From positions 1-8,820 of the forward strand of contig DAOSQO010000113.1 of NCBI GenBank assembly GCA_035375865.1: a stretch of 8,820 bases of DNA. The letters run 5' to 3'. Positions 1 through 6,658 of the stretch are shown one piece after another; within the stretch, counting starts at the first letter, position 1; each line of letters begins with the position of its first letter. The notes under the pieces are model-generated. The model did no database searches and was not told the origin of the DNA. It saw only the letters and a list, made by a program, of their open reading frames with translations. Origin of the DNA: BRH-c25 sp029553855. Lineage in GTDB: Bacteria; Bacillota; Clostridia; Lutisporales; Lutisporaceae. A program made the position numbers and the translations under genes.

Positions 1-44
1 CTCAGAAGGTTTTTGAGAAAATGAGACAAAGCGGATTGCTATAG
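1..44 (+). CDS. xdhA: C-terminal end of an upstream gene, probably xanthine dehydrogenase molybdopterin subunit (partial)
   Basis: Only the last 13 codons are present: the first whole codon is at 3 and the TAG stop is at 42-44, giving a tail QKVFEKMRQSGLL. The identification rests mainly on context, because the next two genes encode the FAD and 2Fe-2S subunits in the order xdhA-xdhB-xdhC known from Escherichia coli. A tail of the form 'P-x-(R/K)-(V/L)-(F/W)' followed by a short helix is common at the end of molybdenum hydroxylase large subunits, so the residues agree with this reading. The stop lies 15 bases before the xdhB start, so the genes are probably co-transcribed. Other upstream genes are possible, since 13 residues cannot establish a family. 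Confidence 0.55.
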   Translation, partial: QKVFEKMRQSGLL

Positions 45-59
45 AAAGGAGACAGAAGA

Positions 60-941
60 ATGTTTGATATTGTAAATATTGAGAAACCTGAAACTGTTGA
101 GGATGCCTTGAAGATGCTGTCACGCAATCCGAACTTGAAAATCATTGCGGGAGGTACTGATGTATTGATCCGTATGCATAACGGTACAATTTCAGGAGTT
201 GAGCTATTAAGCCTGAGAAGTATAGCCGGGCTTAATGAAATCAGGATTTTGGATGACGGTACGATTTCTATAGGTGCAATGGCTACTTTTGCTGAAATTT
301 TCAGGAATGAAATCATTAACGGGCATCTTCCGGTACTGTCGGAGGCGGCAGTTTCAGTCGGAGGGCCACAGATACGGAATATGGCTACGATAGGAGGCAA
401 TATATGTAACGGGGCCGTATCGGCTGACAGTGCAACTACATTGCTCGTATATGACGCAGCTTTGAAGCTGATAAGCAATGAAGGGACCAGGACTGTTCAG
501 ATCAGGGATTTTTATGCCGGACCCGGCAGAGTAAACCTGCTTCCTGGAGAAATATTAACCGAAATATTGATTTCCAAAGACAGCTACCATGAGGCCACCG
601 GTTGTTATATAAAACACAGCAGCAGAAAAGCAATGGATATTGCCATGCTTGGAGTTTCGGTAATCTGCAGGGCAGAAGCGGGCAGATTCTCGGATGTAAG
701 GATTGCCCTGGGAGTAGCAGCTCCAATACCCATAAGATGCAATGAAGCTGAAAACTATGCAATTGGGCGTGACATAACTGCGGAGACTTTGAAGGAAATA
801 GGAAAGCATGCCGTAAAATCCTCAAAAGCCAGAGATTCCTGGCGGGCTTCAAAGGCTTACAGGGAGCACTTGATTGAAATACTGGTATCCAGGGCGCTTA
901 AGGAAGCCGTTATTAGGGGCGGAGGTGTTAATATTGAATGA
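60..941 (+). CDS. xdhB: xanthine dehydrogenase FAD-binding subunit
   Basis: This 293-residue protein is the medium, FAD-binding subunit of a heterotrimeric molybdenum hydroxylase of the xanthine dehydrogenase type. It carries electrons from the 2Fe-2S subunit to FAD and on to NAD or another acceptor in the cytoplasm. The two FAD-contact motifs of the CoxM/XdhB family are present: AGGTD at residues 30-34 and TIGGNICN at 110-117, preceded by GPQIRN at 102-107. The stretch NGAVSADSAT after the second motif and SWRASKAYREHLI near 260-272 closely resemble E. coli XdhB as I remember it, and the length is normal for that family. The ATG at 60 has a good ribosome binding site, AAAGGAG at 45-51. The 3' end overlaps the start of xdhC. 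Other hydroxylases (nicotinate, CO dehydrogenase) share this fold, but the resemblance to XdhB and the nearby purine-type importer favour xanthine or hypoxanthine oxidation. Confidence 0.9.
   Translation: MFDIVNIEKPETVEDALKMLSRNPNLKIIAGGTDVLIRMHNGTISGVELLSLRSIAGLNEIRILDDGTISIGAMATFAEIFRNEIINGHLPVLSEAAVSVGGPQIRNMATIGGNICNGAVSADSATTLLVYDAALKLISNEGTRTVQIRDFYAGPGRVNLLPGEILTEILISKDSYHEATGCYIKHSSRKAMDIAMLGVSVICRAEAGRFSDVRIALGVAAPIPIRCNEAENYAIGRDITAETLKEIGKHAVKSSKARDSWRASKAYREHLIEILVSRALKEAVIRGGGVNIE
921..927 (+). promoter_or_regulatory. ribosome binding site deciding the TTG start of xdhC
   Basis: GGAGGTG lies inside the last codons of xdhB. It is six bases ahead of TTG 934 but about 30 bases ahead of the first in-frame ATG at 958. 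This spacing selects the TTG and makes the two subunits translationally coupled. Confidence 0.75.
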
Positions 942-1419
942 AATAAAAAAAATAAGCATGATTGTAAATGGCAAGTCATATTCCTTTGAGGTTGATATTA
1001 GAGAATCACTGCTTGAGGTGCTGAGAAACAGGCTTCATTTTACCGGAGTCAAGCAGGGCTGTTCCGTTGGTGAATGCGGAGCATGTACAGTATTGATAGA
1101 CGGAACTGCAGTGAATTCATGCATCTATTTGGCAGTATGGGCTGATGGTAAAAAGATTACAACTATCGAAGGTGTTTCTAAAGACAATGAATTGTCCGGA
1201 GTGCAGAAGGCTTTCATAGAGGAAGGCGCCGTGCAATGCGGGTTCTGTACACCCGGCCTTGTGCTTACAACAACTGCCCTTGTGGAAAGCGGCAGGAAAT
1301 ACTCCGATGAAGAGATTAAACGTGAGATTTCCGGGCATTTGTGCCGATGTACAGGATACAATAAAATTTTCAATGCAGTGAAAAAAGCAATAGATAAAAA
1401 GCAGACTGGTTCCAATTGA
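934..1419 (+). CDS. xdhC: xanthine dehydrogenase iron-sulfur (2x 2Fe-2S) subunit
   Basis: This 161-residue small subunit passes electrons from the molybdenum site to FAD through two 2Fe-2S clusters. Numbering from the TTG start, the N-terminal ferredoxin-like domain (about 6-80) has the plant-type cluster ligands C43, C48, C51 and C63, within GCSVGECGACT. The C-terminal helical domain has the second set, C102, C105, C137 and C139, within CGFCTPG and HLCRCTGY. All eight cysteines are present, so the protein looks functional. The open frame extends upstream to an ATG at 874, but that would add 20 residues lying wholly within xdhB and has no good ribosome binding site. TTG 934, six bases after GGAGGTG and overlapping the xdhB stop, gives the usual family length. 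It resembles E. coli XdhC (E. coli naming; in other bacteria xdhC denotes a different maturation factor). Confidence 0.92.
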   Translation: MNEIKKISMIVNGKSYSFEVDIRESLLEVLRNRLHFTGVKQGCSVGECGACTVLIDGTAVNSCIYLAVWADGKKITTIEGVSKDNELSGVQKAFIEEGAVQCGFCTPGLVLTTTALVESGRKYSDEEIKREISGHLCRCTGYNKIFNAVKKAIDKKQTGSN

Positions 1420-1496
1420 ATAAAGCCGTATTGTTCCTTGTACAATTGACTGCTTATAGTAGGATTGCAGGGATACCTCCCCTTTCTTGTACGATT

Positions 1497-1525
1497 TTGA
1501 ATGAGGGGGATTCCTTCAATATAAT
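1497..1525 (+). promoter_or_regulatory. sigma-A-like promoter for the ABC importer genes
   Basis: TTGAAT at 1497-1502 and a perfect TATAAT at 1520-1525 are separated by 17 bases, the ideal spacing for the housekeeping sigma factor. Transcription would begin near 1532, leaving a leader of about 70 bases before the binding-protein gene. The importer could therefore be expressed independently of the xdh genes. There is no clear terminator after xdhC, so read-through is also possible. Confidence 0.6.
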
Positions 1526-1528
1526 TTC

Positions 1529-1563
1529 GCAAAATCTTGTTATTAAAAATTTCATGATTTTGC
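1529..1563 (+). repeat. inverted repeat over the predicted transcription start of the binding-protein gene
   Basis: GCAAAATC at 1529-1536 is exactly repeated in inverted form as GATTTTGC at 1556-1563, with a 19-base spacer. It begins four bases after the -10 box and overlaps the predicted start site, a position typical of a repressor operator. Only about five A/T-rich pairs would remain in the transcript, so an RNA hairpin role is less likely. Which protein binds it, if any, is unknown. Confidence 0.4.
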
Positions 1564-1603
1564 AATGAGCCACTAAAATTAAATTTGGGAGGGAGTAATC
1601 AGT

Positions 1604-2734
1604 ATGAAAAAAACCATTAGTCTACTCTTAGTGCTGGTCCTGTTGCTCGCATTTATGTTTACAGGTTGTGCGCCAAAGCCGGCGCCGGCAGCAGCACCGG
1701 AGGAAGCTGCCGCACCCGCAGAGGCACCGAAGGCCAAACCGATTAAAGTTGGTTTTGCCTATATAGGATCTGCCAAAGACGGGGGTTATACCCAGGCTCA
1801 TGATGAAGGCAGACTATATCTTGAAGAGCAGCTTGGAGACAAGGTTGAGACTCTGTTTAAGGAAGGGGTTCCCGAATCCAGCGAATGCGAAAAAGTAATG
1901 AATGATATGATTGATCAGGGTTGTACCGTTATATTCGCTAACTCCTTCGGGCATATGGACTTTGTAGAAAAAGCGGCAAAAGCTCATCCGGACGTAAAAT
2001 TCTATCACTGCTCCGGATACAAAGATGGACCAAACTTTAACAATTATTTTGGGGCTATGGAGCAGGCAAGATATCTTGCAGGTATTGTTGCAGGCATGAG
2101 GACACAGAACAACAAGCTTGGCTATGTTGCAGCATATGAAATACCGGAAGTTGTAAGAGGCATTAACGCATTTACATTAGGTGCTCAGTCAGTCAACCCG
2201 AAAATATCTGTAAAGGTGAACTGGACACATACCTGGTATGATCCGGCGAAAGAAAAAGAAGCGGCAAAGGCATTGCTGGATGCAGGCTGCGATGTATTGG
2301 CACAGCATCAGGATACAACAGCAACACCGCAGGCTGCTGAAGAAAAAGGAGTCTGGGCAATCGGATATGACCTGGATACAAGAGAATCAGCGCCAAAAGC
2401 ATATTTGACGGCACCAATATGGAACTGGGGCAAATTTTATGCAGCAGAGGTACAGAGAATACTGGACGGCAAATGGAAACAGGAAAACTATTACGGAGAT
2501 ATGAAAGACGGTCTGGTTGACCTGGCACCACTTACAGGAAATGTAGCGGAAGGCACACAGGCAGCAGTTGATAAAGCCAGGGCTGCAATAATTGACGGTT
2601 CACTTAATGTATTTGCAGGTCCTATAAAGGATCAGACAGGTGCTGTGAGAATACCGGAAGGCTCTGCCATGACTTTTGACGAGATGATGAGCGTCGACTG
2701 GTTTGTTAAGGGTGTTGAAGGGAAAATAAAATAA
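1604..2734 (+). CDS. BMP (Med/PnrA-like) family ABC transporter substrate-binding lipoprotein
   Basis: This 376-residue protein is the extracytoplasmic solute receptor of the importer encoded downstream. Residues 1-22 form a lipoprotein signal peptide: a KK start, a leucine-rich core, then FTGC with the lipidated cysteine at C22. A low-complexity Ala/Pro/Glu linker follows to about residue 45 and tethers the binding domain. From residue 47 (KVGFAYIG) to the end the sequence is a type-1 periplasmic-binding fold of the Bmp domain family, including HTWYDPAKEKEAAKALL, QHQDTTAT and AIGYDLD, which are familiar from this family. Characterised members bind purine nucleosides (PnrA, BmpA, YufN) or purine bases. 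With xdhBC upstream, a purine ligand is likely, but this is an inference. The ATG at 1604 follows a strong GGGAGGGA at 1587-1594. The next gene starts 126 bases downstream, beyond two stem-loops. Confidence 0.93.
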   Translation: MKKTISLLLVLVLLLAFMFTGCAPKPAPAAAPEEAAAPAEAPKAKPIKVGFAYIGSAKDGGYTQAHDEGRLYLEEQLGDKVETLFKEGVPESSECEKVMNDMIDQGCTVIFANSFGHMDFVEKAAKAHPDVKFYHCSGYKDGPNFNNYFGAMEQARYLAGIVAGMRTQNNKLGYVAAYEIPEVVRGINAFTLGAQSVNPKISVKVNWTHTWYDPAKEKEAAKALLDAGCDVLAQHQDTTATPQAAEEKGVWAIGYDLDTRESAPKAYLTAPIWNWGKFYAAEVQRILDGKWKQENYYGDMKDGLVDLAPLTGNVAEGTQAAVDKARAAIIDGSLNVFAGPIKDQTGAVRIPEGSAMTFDEMMSVDWFVKGVEGKIK

Positions 2735-2739
2735 ATATA

Positions 2740-2783
2740 TTGAACGCATCCATGGATTTACACCGGATAAAGTGCGAATTCAA
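2740..2783 (+). repeat. stem-loop just after the binding-protein gene
   Basis: TTGAACGCA at 2740-2748 can pair with TGCGAATTCAA at 2773-2783, leaving two unpaired bases on the 3' side. ATCC and GGAT within the loop could extend the fold. No run of T follows, so it is not a standard rho-independent terminator. It may protect the 3' end of the lipoprotein message or mark a processing point. Confidence 0.4.
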
Positions 2784-2797
2784 TAACAAATAAGGAA

Positions 2798-2846
2798 ATA
2801 TTTGCGCGGAATCTGAGTTATTGATAAAAATGTTTCCGCAAAATAT
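2798..2846 (+). repeat. second stem-loop ahead of the ATPase gene
   Basis: ATATTTGCGCGGAA at 2798-2811 pairs, with small bulges, with TTCCGCAAAATAT at 2834-2846 around a loop of about 22 bases. Its 3' arm ends just before the GGGG ribosome binding site of the ATPase gene (about 2848-2851). It could therefore lower expression of the ATPase relative to the lipoprotein, or be an operator. No T-run follows, so it is not a simple terminator. Confidence 0.4.
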
Positions 2847-2860
2847 AGGGGTAGTAAAAT

Positions 2861-4420
2861 ATGGAAAACAACTATATTTCAATGAAGAATATTAATAAGT
2901 CCTTCGGAAAGGTAGTTGCAAACAAAAATATCAACCTGGCCGTCCGGAAGGGTGAAATACATGCACTTCTGGGTGAGAACGGTGCAGGAAAAAGCACATT
3001 GATGAACATGCTGTCTGGGGTCTATACCCCCGACAGCGGTTCTATTTTTATAAAAGATAGGGAAGTTAAGTTTGCAGCGCCAAAGGATGCGATTAAAGCA
3101 GGTATAGGTATGATCTACCAGCATTTCAAGCTGATAGATGTCCTGACCTCCAAGGAAAACATTATTCTTGGTCAGAAGAACAGCTTTTTTCTGAATGAAA
3201 AAACGCTTTCGGATAAGATCAGGGAGATGTCGGTTCGCTTTGGATTGGGCATCGATCCGGATAAGAAGGTATATAATATGTCGGTGGGTGAAAAGCAGAC
3301 CCTGGAAATACTGAAGGTGCTGTATAGGGGAGCTGATATACTGATATTGGATGAACCAACCGCAGTATTGACACCCCAGGAAACCGAGAAGCTTTTTAAA
3401 ATCATGAAGAAGATGAAGGAAGAAGGCTGTGCGGTAATTTTTATCACGCACAAAATGAATGAGGTTATGGAAGTTGCGGATCGTATTACTGTTCTGCGCA
3501 AGGGTGAAACAGTCACAACTGTAGATAAAGCATCCACCAATCCCAAGCATTTGGCGGAGCTGATGATGGGATGCCCTGTAGATTTATCCATCAGGAGGAT
3601 TGAAACAGAGAAAAGAAAAGTGGCGATGGAAGTTAGAAGCCTAAGTGCTTTCAATGCTGAAGGCGTTAAGGTGCTTAAAGATATTAGTTTTAACATTTAT
3701 TCGGGGGAAATACTGGGAGTTGCAGGAATTGCAAACAGCGGACAGAAAGAGTTGTGTGAATCTATTGCAGGTTTATATCCGGTGAAACAGGGACAAGTAA
3801 TTTTTGAAGGAGAAAATATTATAGGAAAATCTCCTTACGAGATTATCGCAAGAGGGATCAGCATGAGCTTTATTCCCGAAGACAGATTAGGTATGGGTTT
3901 GGTCGCCTCAATGGATATCGTGGATAATGTTGTGCTTAAATTGTATCAAAGACAGAAGGGTATCTTTATTAACAGAAAGCCGGCAGAACAAAAGTCATTG
4001 GAGATTATTGAACGACTGAGCATTCAGACTCCGGGAATAAAGCATCCGGTGCGCAAGCTCTCCGGAGGCAATATACAGAAGGTGCTATTGGGAAGGGAGC
4101 TGGATTCCAAACCTCAGGTTCTGATAACGGCATATCCTGTGAGAGGCCTTGATGTTAACTCATGTTATACGATCTATGATATTTTAAATGAAGAAAAACA
4201 AAAGGGAGTTGCTGTTTTATATATCGGCGAAGATCTGGATGTTTTACTTGAGCTCTGTGACAGGATAATGGTCATATGTGCAGGTGAAATAACCGGTATA
4301 GTTGATGCAAGGGGCATTACAAAGGAAGAAATAGGTCTGATGATGGTGGGCGCTGTAAATTCGATAAAGGGGGAGGGGTTGAGCAAGTATGATAATGCCA
4401 ATGACTATTCGTGCAATTAA
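2861..4420 (+). CDS. ABC transporter ATP-binding protein, double-NBD sugar/nucleoside type
   Basis: This 519-residue cytoplasmic ATPase powers the importer and resembles the YufO/NupO and RbsA group, with two nucleotide-binding domains in one chain. NBD1 (about 5-240) is complete: Walker A GENGAGKS at 38-45, Q-loop Q87, signature SVGEKQ at 141-146, Walker B ILILDEP with D164 and E165, and switch histidine H197. NBD2 (about 255-500) has a canonical signature LSGGNIQK at 400-407 but a degenerate Walker A (GIANSGQKEL, around 289-298). Its Walker B region is ITAYPVRGLD, without the catalytic glutamate, and there is no switch histidine (YIGEDLD). Such asymmetry is normal in this family and implies one main hydrolytic site. 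The ATG at 2861 is preceded by a modest AGGGG. The last 32 bases overlap the first permease gene, indicating coupled translation. Confidence 0.95.
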   Translation: MENNYISMKNINKSFGKVVANKNINLAVRKGEIHALLGENGAGKSTLMNMLSGVYTPDSGSIFIKDREVKFAAPKDAIKAGIGMIYQHFKLIDVLTSKENIILGQKNSFFLNEKTLSDKIREMSVRFGLGIDPDKKVYNMSVGEKQTLEILKVLYRGADILILDEPTAVLTPQETEKLFKIMKKMKEEGCAVIFITHKMNEVMEVADRITVLRKGETVTTVDKASTNPKHLAELMMGCPVDLSIRRIETEKRKVAMEVRSLSAFNAEGVKVLKDISFNIYSGEILGVAGIANSGQKELCESIAGLYPVKQGQVIFEGENIIGKSPYEIIARGISMSFIPEDRLGMGLVASMDIVDNVVLKLYQRQKGIFINRKPAEQKSLEIIERLSIQTPGIKHPVRKLSGGNIQKVLLGRELDSKPQVLITAYPVRGLDVNSCYTIYDILNEEKQKGVAVLYIGEDLDVLLELCDRIMVICAGEITGIVDARGITKEEIGLMMVGAVNSIKGEGLSKYDNANDYSCN

Positions 4421-5501
4421 GAAAAGTGAACCTGGCAGAGTAAAAGCCGCATTCATTAGAATAGGTGCTATTATACTGGCTCTTATAGCCTCTTCGCTTT
4501 TTATTCTGCTTCTTGATCTGAATCCTGCCGATGTTTATATGAAAATGGTGCAGGGTGCTTTCGGTACGGCCTATAGGACACGCGAGACCATTGTAAAAGC
4601 GATTCCATTGGTGATTGCTTCCCTGGGCATTGGGATTGCATTCCGCATGCAGTTTTGGAATATAGGGGGGGAAGGGCAGATTGCAATGGGTGCATTTGCT
4701 GCCAGTTTTTTTGCGTTGTATATGAGCGATTTGCCCAGACCTGTTTTGCTGTTCTTAATGGTACTTGCAGGAATGATAGCCGGCGGACTCTGGGCGCTTA
4801 TACCCGCTTTTTTTAAAGCACAGTGGGGGACAAACGAAAATATCGTTACCTTAATGATGAATTATATAGGATTAAAGTGGGTTACGTATTTGCAATACGG
4901 GCCATGGAGAGATCCAAAATCATTGGGATTTCCCAAAATAGCCAATTTCACCGACAATGCCATATTGCCGAAGCTATTTGGCGTACATATCGGCTGGGTA
5001 TTTGCGCTCTTATTGGTGGTTGTCGTTTATATCTTTATGAACCATACAAAAAAAGGTTATGAAATTGCTGTAATCGGTGAAAGCATTAATACTGCACGGT
5101 ATGCAGGCGTTAATATTAAAAAGACGATATTAATAGCCATAATGCTGAGCGGTGGCTTATGCGGTCTGGTTGGGATGATTCAAGCTTCTGCTGTGAATAA
5201 TACACTGTCAGTGGAAATCACCGGAGGTGTCGGATACACTGCAATTATTACCGCTTGGTTGGCATCTTTAAGTGCACCGGTTATTTTACTGGTATCTGTC
5301 CTTTTTGCAGCACTCCTGGAGGGGGGATCATATATACAGACTGTTTTTGGGATACCCCAGGCGGCAGCAGAGATCCTGCAGGGGCTCATTTTATTCTTTG
5401 TACTGGGCAGTGAGTTTTTTGTACGATATAAATTTATATTGGTAAAAAAGCATCAAATGGCAGATAGGCATAAGATAACGGTGGGAGAGGAGGTTCATTG
5501 A
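4389..5501 (+). CDS. ABC transporter permease, first subunit (YufP/NupP-like)
   Basis: This 370-residue integral membrane protein forms half of the translocation channel. It has the layout of the BPD_transp_2 (LivH/RbsC-like) family: a hydrophobic helix near 22-42 and eight or so further hydrophobic segments to about 342. The family landmark FWNIGGEGQIAMGA is at 89-102, and the cytoplasmic coupling loop GYEIAVIGESINTARYAGVN is at 223-242. The start at ATG 4389 overlaps the ATPase gene by 32 bases and follows GGGAGGGG (about 4371-4378). ATGs at 4395 and 4401 are in frame and would shorten it by two or four residues. The 3' end is almost directly adjacent to the second permease. Substrate cannot be read from the permease; it follows the binding protein, probably a purine compound. 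Confidence 0.93.
   Translation: MIMPMTIRAIKKSEPGRVKAAFIRIGAIILALIASSLFILLLDLNPADVYMKMVQGAFGTAYRTRETIVKAIPLVIASLGIGIAFRMQFWNIGGEGQIAMGAFAASFFALYMSDLPRPVLLFLMVLAGMIAGGLWALIPAFFKAQWGTNENIVTLMMNYIGLKWVTYLQYGPWRDPKSLGFPKIANFTDNAILPKLFGVHIGWVFALLLVVVVYIFMNHTKKGYEIAVIGESINTARYAGVNIKKTILIAIMLSGGLCGLVGMIQASAVNNTLSVEITGGVGYTAIITAWLASLSAPVILLVSVLFAALLEGGSYIQTVFGIPQAAAEILQGLILFFVLGSEFFVRYKFILVKKHQMADRHKITVGEEVH
5488..5494 (+). promoter_or_regulatory. ribosome binding site of the second permease gene
   Basis: AGGAGGT at 5488-5494 is nine bases from ATG 5504 but only three from the alternative TTG 5498. This favours the ATG, although the TTG gives the longest open frame. Confidence 0.6.
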
Positions 5502-5503
5502 TT

Positions 5504-6439
5504 ATGGATGCGTTAATTTCCTTTCTTGCTGCGGCTATTGTTGCCGGTACTCCCCTTCTGTTTGCAACTCTCGGAGAAATCATAACAGAACGGGCGGGCA
5601 ATTTAAATCTTGGGGTAGAGGGCATGATGCTTATGGGTGCGGTTATGGGTTTTATGGTGGGACTGTCGACCGGAAATGCAGCACTGGCATTATTGTCAGC
5701 CATGATTGCAGGGGCATGCGGTGCGTTGATTTTCGCTTTCCTGACTATTACCCTTAGAGCAAACCAGGTCGTAACCGGTTTAACACTGACAATATTCGGT
5801 TCAGGCTTTTCAGATTTTATAGGTCAGGATCTGGTCGGTAAGATTGCACCTGAAGGTTTGAGATTGTTTTTCAGGCCATATAGCATTCCTGTGCTTGGAA
5901 ATATCCCCTTTATAGGTCCGGTGTTGTTCAGACAGGATGCTTTTGTTTACCTGGGTTATGCAACATCTATACTGTTGGGGGTATATCTCTATAAAACCAG
6001 CTGGGGAATGAACCTGCGGGCTGTAGGGGAGAATCCGGGAGCAGCGGACGCTGCGGGAGTCAACGTAACCTTATATAAGTACGTTCATACTTTATTGGGC
6101 GGTGCACTCTGCGGTCTGGGAGGAGCATACCTGTCCCTGGTTTATGTACCGGCCTTGCAGGAAGGCGTAACAGCAGGCAGAGGCTGGATCGCCGTTGCAT
6201 TGGTAATTTTCGCCACATGGAATCCTTATAAAGCTTTATTTGGTGCATATCTGTTCGGCGGATTGGATATAATCGGTTTCAGAATACAAGGCTTGGGGAT
6301 CAATGTGTCTCAATACTTTATCGACATGCTTCCATATTTGGTAACCATTACTGTACTTGTGGTCGTGTCCATGAGGAAGTCAAAGGAAAAAGCACCTCCG
6401 AAAGGATTGGGCAATGCCTATTTCCGGGAAGAACGCTGA
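5504..6439 (+). CDS. ABC transporter permease, second subunit (YufQ/NupQ-like)
   Basis: This 311-residue membrane protein is the partner permease that forms a heterodimeric channel with the product of the preceding gene. The N-terminal helix is followed by the strongly conserved TERAGNLNLGVEGMMLMGA at 28-46. The coupling-loop motif LRAVGENPGAADAAGVNV is at 171-188, and NPYKALFGAYLFGG lies in the C-terminal third; all are typical of the family paired with BMP-type receptors. Most of the rest is hydrophobic helices, and a short charged C-terminus faces the cytoplasm. I chose ATG 5504 because of its spacing from the ribosome binding site. A TTG at 5498, overlapping the stop of the first permease, would add two residues. 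It is the last gene of the importer operon, and a strong terminator starts 12 bases after its stop. Confidence 0.93.
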   Translation: MDALISFLAAAIVAGTPLLFATLGEIITERAGNLNLGVEGMMLMGAVMGFMVGLSTGNAALALLSAMIAGACGALIFAFLTITLRANQVVTGLTLTIFGSGFSDFIGQDLVGKIAPEGLRLFFRPYSIPVLGNIPFIGPVLFRQDAFVYLGYATSILLGVYLYKTSWGMNLRAVGENPGAADAAGVNVTLYKYVHTLLGGALCGLGGAYLSLVYVPALQEGVTAGRGWIAVALVIFATWNPYKALFGAYLFGGLDIIGFRIQGLGINVSQYFIDMLPYLVTITVLVVVSMRKSKEKAPPKGLGNAYFREER

Positions 6440-6450
6440 TATTTTTTAAA

Positions 6451-6507
6451 AATGCACACCCCCACGGCTTGCTTCTTATTTTGAGCAAGGGGGTGTGTAT
6501 TATTTTG
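6451..6507 (+). terminator. rho-independent terminator ending the importer operon
   Basis: The arm AATGCACACCCCC (6451-6463) plus TTGC (6469-6472) pairs with GCAA (6485-6488) plus GGGGGTGTGTATT (6489-6501). A five-base bulge ACGGC sits in the left arm, and the T-rich tail TATTATTTT follows. On the opposite strand the same hairpin is followed by CATTTTTAAAAAAT, so it could also stop transcription from the right. Confidence 0.85.
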
Positions 6508-6599
6508 GTCGGAACATTGTCCTGGCTGAACGATATACTGCTGATACGGTCTTCTGCAAATAGCGGCCATCTAATATTCAGAAATAAGTGAATTCTAAA

Positions 6600-6629
6600 T
6601 TGATATTATAATGTTTGATTGAATATAAA
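6600..6629 (+). promoter_or_regulatory. putative promoter of the cytochrome block
   Basis: TTGATA at 6600-6605 and TATAAA at 6624-6629 are 18 bases apart, giving a start near 6636 and a leader of about 20 bases. A perfect TATAAT at 6607-6612 also exists but has no matching -35 box. The spacer 6440-6658 otherwise holds only the terminator. Between about 6508 and 6599 I recognise nothing. Confidence 0.4.
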
Positions 6630-6658
6630 TTATTAGAACCAAAACGGAGGTGTAACAG

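Noticed and set aside
2..478. 158-codon open frame on the - strand over xdhB
   Set aside because: It is a shadow of the clearly conserved xdhB reading frame, with low-complexity serine/isoleucine-rich content.
1471..1514. Possible terminator after xdhC (CCTCCCC ... GGGGGATTCC)
   Set aside because: Only about five base pairs form around a loop of more than 20 bases, with no T-run after it. It also overlaps the better-supported promoter.
1125..1565. 146-codon - strand frame covering the end of xdhC and the spacer
   Set aside because: Most of it is antisense to conserved cluster-binding residues of xdhC. The rest crosses the predicted promoter, and no family resemblance is seen.
1420..1603. 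Purine riboswitch in the leader of the importer
   Set aside because: I looked for the three-way-junction core (TATA ahead of the first stem, conserved loop and junction bases) and did not see it. Only short inverted repeats are present.
2879..3550. 223-codon open frame on the - strand
   Set aside because: It lies wholly within the ATPase gene, whose NBD1 motifs are intact. The reverse translation shows no recognisable domain and no good ribosome binding site context.
4823..5062. 79-codon + strand frame inside the first permease
   Set aside because: It is an out-of-frame shadow. The permease frame carries the conserved motifs and hydrophobic pattern throughout.
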